Positions 57,609-64,000 of a stretch of DNA of 64,000 nucleotides are shown here, piece after piece. Source of the DNA: Ferrimonas senticii DSM 18821 (GTDB taxonomy: Bacteria; Pseudomonadota; Gammaproteobacteria; Enterobacterales; Shewanellaceae). The notes under the pieces are model-generated. The model was not told the DNA's origin. It saw only the letters and a program-made list of their open reading frames with translations, and did not search any database. Where the stretch lies: assembly GCF_000422665.1 (NCBI RefSeq), contig NZ_KE383898.1, positions 62,001-126,000 of the forward strand, given 5' to 3'. Position 1 is the stretch's first letter; each line of letters begins with the position of its first letter. The position numbers were made by a program, and so were the translations under genes.

Positions 57609-59393
57609 ATGGATAACCGCATTCAATTAGCTGGACTGCCGTTATTGCTGGCATTGGCCGGCTGCCAAGGGGTAGAACAAGCAACCGCCGCAGCGCAACC
57701 AGCGCCGGATTTCGATCAGTTAGCGCAACAGTACTTCGACGATACGGTCGACCTAAATCCGCTCTGGGGGACCTACGTTGGCCGCGCCCAATACAACAAT
57801 CGCATGGCTAATCCGCTTAGTGATGAGCATTTGGCGAAAACTCGGCAACTGAATCAACGTTACTTAGCACTGGTGCAAAAGGTTGATGTCAGCACCTTGA
57901 CCGAGCAGCAGCGGTTAAGTCGCGACATTCTTGAGTATCAGTTGCAGATGTCGGTCGATGGCGATGCGTTTGCTAGTGAACTGTTACCGCTAAATCAGTT
58001 CTACAACCGCGTTATTACCATGGTCCAGCTTGGCAGTGGACAAAGCGCCCAGCCGTTTGTGACCGAGCAGGACTACGACAATTACATCAGTCGTATGCAC
58101 GATTTTGGCGACTGGGCAGACAGCGCGATTGCGCGGCTTAATCAAGGCAGCGCACAAGGGGTGGTATTACCGAAAACCCTAATCAACAAGTTGCTGGTGC
58201 AACTTGATGGCGTGACCTCGATGACGCTGGAGCAAAGTCCGCTGTATGGGCCGCTGAAAAAGTTACCGGCGAATCTAACTGCGGCAGACGCTGATGCGTT
58301 AGCCAGTCGTTATCGACTGGCGCTAACCCAAGTGCTGCTGCCATCGATTCAGCGACTGCAAGATCACATTGCCGGCAACTATTTGGCCAAGGGGCGTAGC
58401 AGCAGCGGCTGGGGGGCATTGCCGAACGGTGGTGACTGGTACCAATATTTGGCCAACACTCACACCACCACCACCATGTCGGTAGCCAATATCCATCAGC
58501 TGGGTTTGGATGAGGTTGCCCGGATCCGCAGCGAAATGGATAAGGTGCGTCAGAGTGTTGGCTTTGATGGCGATTTGGCCGGGTTCTTCAACTATATGGG
58601 CAACGACCCACAGTTCTTCTTTAGCGACGAGCAAGATCTGGTTGATGGTTACGACCAATACAAAAACACCATCAATGCGGTGTTGCCAAAGTACTTTGAT
58701 TTGATGCCAAAGGCGGACTACATCGTTAAACCGGTAGAGAAGTTCCGCCAACAATCTGCGGCGGGTGCCAGTTACCAATCGCCGGCGCCGGATGGCAGTC
58801 GCCCTGGGATCTTTTACGTTAATACCTACAACCTAAAAGCGCAGCCGAAGTGGGGAATGATGACGCTATCCCTGCATGAAGCTGCTCCGGGGCATCATTT
58901 TCAAATTGCCTTGAAACAGGAACTTGAAAATGTGCCGGACTTCCAGCGCTTCGGTGGCTATACCGCCTTTGCTGAAGGTTGGGCACTGTATGCTGAGGAG
59001 TTGGGCATTGAGATGGGGCTGTTTAGCGATCCCTATCAGTATTTCGGTAAGCTTTCCGATGAGATGCTGCGGGCGATGCGTTTGGTGGTTGATACCGGTT
59101 TGCACGCCAAAGGCTGGAGCCGTGAACAGGCGATTCAATATATGACCGACAACAGTCCGATGGCCGAATCGGACGTCGTTGCCGAGGTTGAGCGCTACAT
59201 GGCGATTCCAGGGCAGGCGTTGTCGTACAAAATTGGCCAACTGACCATTATGCGTCTGCGTGCCAAGGCCGAAGCGCAATTGGGTGACAAGTTCGATCTG
59301 CGCCAGTTTCATAATCAGGTGCTAAGCTCCGGCTCGCTGCCAATGGCGATTTTGGAAAACAAGATAGACCGTTGGGTTGCCAGCCAAGTGTAA
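57609..59393 (+). CDS. DUF885 family lipoprotein (putative metallopeptidase), copy 2
   Basis: 594 residues with a lipoprotein signal LLLALAGC (Cys19). C-terminal half holds HEAAPGHHFQ, matching HEGIPGHHMQ in the 18355-20190 protein. Both also share a DGSRPGI(F/Y)Y block, a GLDEVARI(H/R)SEM block, and a G(Y)TA(F/Y)(A/S)EGW block. They are paralogues in the same window, about 38 kb apart and in opposite directions. Natural substrate unknown; peptide hydrolysis is inferred from family. Stands alone, with its own terminator. Confidence 0.85.
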   Translation: MDNRIQLAGLPLLLALAGCQGVEQATAAAQPAPDFDQLAQQYFDDTVDLNPLWGTYVGRAQYNNRMANPLSDEHLAKTRQLNQRYLALVQKVDVSTLTEQQRLSRDILEYQLQMSVDGDAFASELLPLNQFYNRVITMVQLGSGQSAQPFVTEQDYDNYISRMHDFGDWADSAIARLNQGSAQGVVLPKTLINKLLVQLDGVTSMTLEQSPLYGPLKKLPANLTAADADALASRYRLALTQVLLPSIQRLQDHIAGNYLAKGRSSSGWGALPNGGDWYQYLANTHTTTTMSVANIHQLGLDEVARIRSEMDKVRQSVGFDGDLAGFFNYMGNDPQFFFSDEQDLVDGYDQYKNTINAVLPKYFDLMPKADYIVKPVEKFRQQSAAGASYQSPAPDGSRPGIFYVNTYNLKAQPKWGMMTLSLHEAAPGHHFQIALKQELENVPDFQRFGGYTAFAEGWALYAEELGIEMGLFSDPYQYFGKLSDEMLRAMRLVVDTGLHAKGWSREQAIQYMTDNSPMAESDVVAEVERYMAIPGQALSYKIGQLTIMRLRAKAEAQLGDKFDLRQFHNQVLSSGSLPMAILENKIDRWVASQV

Positions 59394-59417
59394 TATTGGT
59401 GCTAGCCTCTATGATCT

Positions 59418-59442
59418 AAGCCGCTGTTTCAGCGGCTTTTTA
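59418..59442 (+). terminator. Terminator of the second DUF885 gene
   Basis: Perfect 9-bp stem AAGCCGCTG (59418-59426) / CAGCGGCTT (59430-59438), loop of 3, then TTTAA. Confidence 0.8.
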
Positions 59443-59515
59443 ATGTTAACACGGCGTTAGTCTTTGGCGGTTGCTATGCTGTAGTAGCGGAGCGTTAAGC
59501 GGAAGGGATAGGGCG

Positions 59516-59791
59516 GTGAAACAGTTAATGGTTAAGGTGTCGGGCAAGGTGCAAGGGGTGTGGTTTCGGGCAACCACCCAGCGTCAAGCGCGGGCACTGG
59601 GGGTTACCGGTTATGTGCGCAATTTGGATGATGGTTCGGTAGAGATCCTCGCCCAAGGCGGCGACCAACCGGTGCAGCAATTGATTGATTGGGCTCATCA
59701 AGGTTCGGCTAACGCGCAAGTGGCCGAGGTCTTAGTCAGTGATTACGATGGCAGCGATCTCTATCTTGATTTTGAGATTGATGAGCGTTGA
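59516..59791 (+). CDS. Acylphosphatase
   Basis: Small enzyme that hydrolyses acyl phosphates such as carbamoyl and acetyl phosphate. 91 residues from a GTG at 59516, the usual family length; an ATG at 59528 is the alternative. Catalytic Arg is in GKVQGVWFRATTQ and the catalytic Asn in YVRNLDDGSVE. Convergent with csiV. Confidence 0.94.
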   Translation: MKQLMVKVSGKVQGVWFRATTQRQARALGVTGYVRNLDDGSVEILAQGGDQPVQQLIDWAHQGSANAQVAEVLVSDYDGSDLYLDFEIDER

Positions 59792-59823
59792 TGAATAGGG
59801 CGTTTGATCGCGACTTAGAAACA

Positions 59824-59853
59824 ACAAACCCACATCAATTGATGTGGGTTTGT
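59824..59853. terminator. 30-bp perfect palindrome, bidirectional terminator
   Basis: Exact palindrome centred between 59838 and 59839, with half-arm ACAAACCCACATCAA. It lies between convergent acylphosphatase and csiV genes and reads T-rich on both strands. Confidence 0.75.
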
Positions 59854-59868
59854 GCTAATTGCCGGCGT

Positions 59869-60837
59869 TTATAGGTTAGTGCTGGCAGTATTTGGCTGCT
59901 CCATCCGCCGAATTTGAATCACCATGCCAAACTTCGGGTGATCGAAATAGTGGATCTCGCGGCTGCGAACCCGGCGGCTTTGCTTCATTGGAATGGTGGC
60001 AAGGTAAGCCTCGGTTTCTGCCTCTACCTCGATGGCGTTGGGATCTTCCAAGGCGTAGATCTCGACCCCACCAACTTGCGGTATCACTTCGGTACTGACT
60101 TCCTCAATCACGGCCAGTTCACGCTCCGCGGGTTGGCGCAGACCAAGGTTGGCATCGATATAGAGGAACTGATTTAAGTAGATCGTCAGCAAGCCATCAA
60201 GCTGCCATACCGGTGGCTGTTGCGGCTCTTCGCCGCTGGTTTCTAGCCAGCCATATTGCGCGAAGGGATCAGGCTGCTCAACCTTCAGGCTGCCATCAAG
60301 ATTGAATTGGTCCTGAAAGTTTTTGCCACCAAATAGATGGAACGGCTGCGCTTGGCGTTTGCCGTAGACCGGCATCTGCCAACCGCTGTGCAGCAGAATT
60401 TGGCTACCGGCACGGCGCAGTTGGTTGGCCTGATCGCCAAATTGCAGTAGCTCGGCTTGCAACAGGTAAGGTTTGCCTTGGCTTGGATCACCGGCGTCGG
60501 CGGCCACGGCCATCATTGGCAACTGCGCTGGTGCTTGTGGTTCTTCCGCCAGCAGCTGTTGCATCTGGCACTGTTCTGGGGTGGCAATCCATTGCTGGTT
60601 ATCACAGCCATTAAGGGCAAGTTGCAGCGACGATAGGTCAGGCAGCCAGATCTCACTAAATAGATCTTTGCCACCGCGCGTATCGACCGGTGGCACATCA
60701 TCGGCGAACTGTTCGCTGCTGGTGCTGTTTTGGCTAAATACCAACACCTCCACTTCAAACCAAGTGGGTTGTTCGGCGGCGGCGCTGGCGCTGATTAACG
60801 TCAGCGCGGCGACCAGCTGTTTTAGGATTGGTTTCAT
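59869..60837 (-). CDS. csiV: CsiV family peptidoglycan-binding protein
   Basis: Periplasmic protein that in Vibrio cholerae binds peptidoglycan and helps activate the PBP1a/LpoA synthase. 322 residues from the ATG at 60837 (MKPILKQLVAALT), giving a signal peptide ending SAAA; an upstream extension inside mfd is unlikely. WFEVEVLVFSQN opens the mature protein, followed by a DxxxxIxLNQFLYIDANLGL block. The ATG overlaps the mfd stop by one base (TGATG), the same neighbour order as in Vibrio. Confidence 0.88.
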   Translation of the reverse strand: MKPILKQLVAALTLISASAAAEQPTWFEVEVLVFSQNSTSSEQFADDVPPVDTRGGKDLFSEIWLPDLSSLQLALNGCDNQQWIATPEQCQMQQLLAEEPQAPAQLPMMAVAADAGDPSQGKPYLLQAELLQFGDQANQLRRAGSQILLHSGWQMPVYGKRQAQPFHLFGGKNFQDQFNLDGSLKVEQPDPFAQYGWLETSGEEPQQPPVWQLDGLLTIYLNQFLYIDANLGLRQPAERELAVIEEVSTEVIPQVGGVEIYALEDPNAIEVEAETEAYLATIPMKQSRRVRSREIHYFDHPKFGMVIQIRRMEQPNTASTNL

Positions 60838-63800
60838 CAGTTTAGATCCGCTGCAAATCGTTCCAGCCACTGCTCGATAGCAGTAAAGCGTTGTTCGGCA
60901 CTTTCCATGGTTTCGGTAAAGCGCAGCTTGGTTGGACCCTCCATTCTAAGGCTAGTTGGGTTGCTCTGCAGCAGTTTAATCAAGGTGCTGGCTTCCACCG
61001 GCGTATGCTCAGAAAAGTCAAAGCTGCCGGATTGTGGCCCCGCTTCGATGCGGCGAATTCCCAAGGTGCTGGCTTTGAGTTTCAAACGCGCGGTGCTTAG
61101 CAGGTTTTCGGCGGCGCTTGGTAGGCGGCCAAAGCGATCGATCAGTTCCACTTTGGCTTGCAGCAACTCAGTTTCATTGGCGCAGGAGGCCACCTGTTTG
61201 TAGATCGCCAAACGGGTGTTAACGTGCGGAATGTAGTCATCCGGCAGCAGTGCTGGCAGGCGCAGCTCCAGTTCGGTTTGCTCGGCTAACAACGAGTCCA
61301 GCGACGGTTGTTGGCCGGCTTTGAGCGCCTCAACCGTTTGTTCCAGCATCTCCATATAGAGGCTAAAACCGATTTTGCTGATGTGGCCGCTTTGCTCATC
61401 GCCAAGCAGTTCGCCGGCACCGCGGATCTCGAGATCTTGGGTTGCCAGCATAAAGCCGGCGCCAAGATCTTCCAGTTGCTCAATCGCTTCTAAGCGTTTT
61501 TGAGCGTCTTTATTGAGTTTCTTCGACGGCGTCAGCAGGTAAGCGTAGGCTTGATGATGGCTGCGGCCAACTCGCCCACGCAGCTGATGCAGTTGCGCCA
61601 GACCGAATTTATCGGCACGTTCAATCAAGATGGTGTTGGCGGTCGGAATGTCGATGCCGGTTTCGATGATGGTGGTGCACACCAGCAAATTAAAGCGGCC
61701 GTGATGGAACTCGCTCATCACCTGTTCCAGTTGCCGCTCGCGCATCTGGCCGTGAGCGACCGCAATCCGTGCCTCTGGCACCAGCTCGGCCAGCTCTTTG
61801 GCGCAATCTTCGATGGTCTCGACGCTGTTGTGCAGGTAGTACACCTGGCCGCCGCGGAGGATTTCACGCATCAAGGCTTCGCGTACCAGAGCCCCCTCTT
61901 TTGGACGAACAAAGGTTTTTACCGACAGACGTCGCTTGGGTGGGGTGGCGATGATCGACAGATCGCGCATCCCCGACATCGCCATATTCAATGTGCGTGG
62001 GATTGGCGTGGCGGTCAGAGTGAGGATGTCGACTTCCGCCCGCAGTGCTTTGATCTGCTCTTTTTGACGCACGCCAAAGCGGTGCTCCTCATCGACGATA
62101 AGCAGCCCGAGATCGGTGAATTTAATGTCACTTTGCAGCAGCTTATGGGTGCCGATGATGATGTCGATCTTGCCCTCGGCTAATTGCGCCATCGCTTTTT
62201 TCTGCTCGCCAGCGGTCTTAAAGCGTGACATCACTTCAATCTGGACCGGCCAATCGGCAAAGCGATCGCGGAAGTTTTCGTAGTGCTGCTGCGCCAGCAG
62301 GGTAGTGGGCACCAACACCGCCACCTGTTTACCACCGTGAACGGCAACAAAGGCGGCGCGCATTGCCACTTCGGTTTTGCCAAAGCCGACATCACCACAG
62401 ACCAGCCGGTCCATCGCTTGCGGCAGCTTCATGTCGCGGACTACGGCGTCGATGGCGTTGGCCTGATCTTCGGTTTCTTCAAAGGGAAAGCCGCTGCTAA
62501 AGCGCAGGTATTCACCTTGGTCGAGCTTAAAGGCAAAGCCTTTCTTAGCTTCACGCTGGGCGTAGATCTCCAGCAGTTCGGCGGCGACATCACGGACTTT
62601 TTCGGCGGCTTTGCGACGGGCTTTTTCCCACGCTTCGCTGCCGAGTTTATTCAGCGGGGCGCTATCTTCGTCGGCGCCGGAGTAGCGACTGATCAGATGC
62701 AGCGCACTGACCGGTACATACAGCTTGCTGCCGGTGGCGTATTCCAGCATCAAAAATTCGCTGGTCATGCCGCCGGCGTCGATAAGCTCTAAGCCGAGGT
62801 AACGGCCGACGCCGTGTTTATGGTGTACCACCGGCTGGCCGATTTTCAGCTCGGCGAGGTTTTTCACTAAGGTATCGGAGCTGACTCCGCGGGACTTACG
62901 CTGACTGCGTTGTCGCACGCGGTTGCCAAACAGCTGCGCTTCACACACCAGTGCCAGCTGCTCTTGTTCCAGCCACACCGAATGTTCCAGCGGCGATACA
63001 ATCACCCCAAGCGGATCGCTGCTGTTTAGAAAATCCTGCAGATGTTCGAATTGCGGCGGTTTCAGACCACTGCTGCGCAGCAGTTCATACAGTGCTTCAC
63101 GGCGACCTTCCGACTCTACCGAAAACAGCGTCCGCGGCCACTGGTTCTTTTGCTCTAGCAGCTGAGTAAGTGGTTGCTTCAGTTGGTGATTGGCTTCGAT
63201 GCCAGTAATCGCAGTGCAGGCGCCTTGGCGTTCTTTGGCAATTTCGCTGCCAAGCGATTGCAGTTGCACTCGTCCGTGCGGCTTCATTGCCGCGAACAAC
63301 TCTTCGCTGCGCAGGAACAGTTGCTCTGGTGGCAGCAGCGGCCGCAGCGGATCCACCCGCTGGTTGTCATAGCGGCTGCGGGCATCTTCTAGGTAGCGTT
63401 CGCAAGCCTGTTGAATGTCGCCGACGCTGAGTAGCTGTACTTGCTCCGGCAGAAATTCGAAGACGGTGGCGGTGTGGTCAAAAAACAGCGGCAGGTAGTT
63501 TTCGACGCCGGCCGGCATAATGCCTTTGCTGATCTGCTGATAGACCGATTCCGGTTCGTTGCTGATCCGGTCAAACTGGGCACGATAGTTGGCGCGGAAG
63601 CGATCGATGCCGGTTTGGTTGGTGGGAAACTCCCGTGCTGGCAGCAGCGATATGGCCTCGATCTGCCCCTCTGAACGTTGGCTGTCGATATCAAACGGCC
63701 GGATCGAATCGATCTCATCGTCGAACAGGTCAATTCGCAGTGGCTGCTCGGCTCCCATAGGGAAAATATCGATGATCGAGCCACGGACGGTAAATTCACC

Positions 63801-64000
63801 GTGCTCGTAGACTTGCTCAACAGTGTGGTAACCGGCGCGGGCCAACTGTGATCGCAGCGCATCCAAATTGATGGTTTGCCCTTGTTTAAAGGCCAGCACA
63901 TTGCCAGCGACAAAATCCGCCGGACACAGTCGGGTTAGCGCCGTTGATACCGGCAAGATCACCAAGCCTTCGCGCATCGAAGGCAACGCATTGAGCGCCT
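60837..64000 (-). CDS. mfd: Transcription-repair coupling factor Mfd (N terminus outside window)
   Basis: Translocase that removes stalled RNA polymerase and recruits UvrA. The frame is open to the right edge; about 1054 C-terminal residues are visible, so roughly 95-100 N-terminal ones are missing. The UvrB-like region is HGEFTVRGSIIDIFPMGAEQPLRIDLFDDEIDS. RNA-polymerase-interaction and helicase modules carry CGDVGFGKTEVAMRAAF (motif I), VDEEHRFGVRQKEQ (motif II) and RGRVGRSHHQAYAYLL (motif VI). C-terminal domain ends RFAADLN. Coupled to csiV by a one-base overlap. Confidence 0.96.
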   Translation of the reverse strand, partial: ALNALPSMREGLVILPVSTALTRLCPADFVAGNVLAFKQGQTINLDALRSQLARAGYHTVEQVYEHGEFTVRGSIIDIFPMGAEQPLRIDLFDDEIDSIRPFDIDSQRSEGQIEAISLLPAREFPTNQTGIDRFRANYRAQFDRISNEPESVYQQISKGIMPAGVENYLPLFFDHTATVFEFLPEQVQLLSVGDIQQACERYLEDARSRYDNQRVDPLRPLLPPEQLFLRSEELFAAMKPHGRVQLQSLGSEIAKERQGACTAITGIEANHQLKQPLTQLLEQKNQWPRTLFSVESEGRREALYELLRSSGLKPPQFEHLQDFLNSSDPLGVIVSPLEHSVWLEQEQLALVCEAQLFGNRVRQRSQRKSRGVSSDTLVKNLAELKIGQPVVHHKHGVGRYLGLELIDAGGMTSEFLMLEYATGSKLYVPVSALHLISRYSGADEDSAPLNKLGSEAWEKARRKAAEKVRDVAAELLEIYAQREAKKGFAFKLDQGEYLRFSSGFPFEETEDQANAIDAVVRDMKLPQAMDRLVCGDVGFGKTEVAMRAAFVAVHGGKQVAVLVPTTLLAQQHYENFRDRFADWPVQIEVMSRFKTAGEQKKAMAQLAEGKIDIIIGTHKLLQSDIKFTDLGLLIVDEEHRFGVRQKEQIKALRAEVDILTLTATPIPRTLNMAMSGMRDLSIIATPPKRRLSVKTFVRPKEGALVREALMREILRGGQVYYLHNSVETIEDCAKELAELVPEARIAVAHGQMRERQLEQVMSEFHHGRFNLLVCTTIIETGIDIPTANTILIERADKFGLAQLHQLRGRVGRSHHQAYAYLLTPSKKLNKDAQKRLEAIEQLEDLGAGFMLATQDLEIRGAGELLGDEQSGHISKIGFSLYMEMLEQTVEALKAGQQPSLDSLLAEQTELELRLPALLPDDYIPHVNTRLAIYKQVASCANETELLQAKVELIDRFGRLPSAAENLLSTARLKLKASTLGIRRIEAGPQSGSFDFSEHTPVEASTLIKLLQSNPTSLRMEGPTKLRFTETMESAEQRFTAIEQWLERFAADLN

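Overview
The window (64 kb, no rRNA, tRNA, CRISPR or prophage seen) looks like chromosomal DNA of a marine-type gammaproteobacterium near Shewanella/Ferrimonas (Alteromonadales). This rests on gene content and order: pilT/pilU divergent from yggS-proC-yggT-yggU-DUF4426-rdgB-hemW; csiV next to mfd; a TtpC-type TonB2 operon with DUF3450 and TPR partners; a maltodextrin locus with a TonB-dependent receptor and an MFS maltose carrier instead of an ABC system; and DNA polymerase II back to back with a DinG-like helicase. The genus is inference. Both ends cut a gene: an NhaC-type antiporter on the left and mfd on the right.

Layout: 1-1.6 kb, antiporter (partial) and thymidine kinase. 1.7-18.2 kb, a maltodextrin utilisation locus: cytoplasmic GH13 alpha-glucosidase, outer-membrane TonB receptor, flavin-dependent tryptophan-halogenase homologue, exported GH13 amylase, GH31 glucosidase/transglucosylase, MFS maltose transporter, second exported GH13 amylase, LacI-family regulator and glucokinase. 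Three copies of a near-identical palindrome (core TACGTA) lie in the two main control regions and probably are the regulator's operators. 18.3-25.2 kb, a DUF885 lipoprotein and the conserved hemW-to-yggS cluster. 25.2-27.4 kb, the pilus retraction ATPases, followed by a 17-copy heptamer tandem repeat and a large hairpin. 27.6-31.9 kb, HIT protein, DeaD helicase with a long RGG-repeat tail, GST and a prolyl-tRNA deacylase whose last codons come from a MITE. 32.1-38.0 kb, an RND efflux pair divergent from its probable TetR regulator, with two operator repeats between them, plus a beta-barrel protein. 38.1-46.3 kb, small envelope proteins, PriC, a YfcA-type permease, DinG and Pol II. 46.8-52.1 kb, two porins in tandem and a second TonB receptor. 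52.5-57.5 kb, the TonB2 energy operon. 57.6-64 kb, a second DUF885 lipoprotein, acylphosphatase, CsiV and Mfd.

How it works together: maltodextrins would enter through the TonB receptor, be trimmed or rearranged by three exported glycosidases, cross the inner membrane by the MFS carrier, be hydrolysed by the cytoplasmic GH13 enzyme and be phosphorylated by glucokinase. The TonB2 operon could energise both TonB receptors here.

No wholly new multi-gene system is evident. The most unusual items are the halogenase homologue embedded in a starch locus, the three-site local regulon, the MITE that recodes a gene end, the heptamer array after pilU, the missing Fe-S cysteine in DinG, and a family of ATACCAAT-bounded intergenic elements, one inside the deaD leader.
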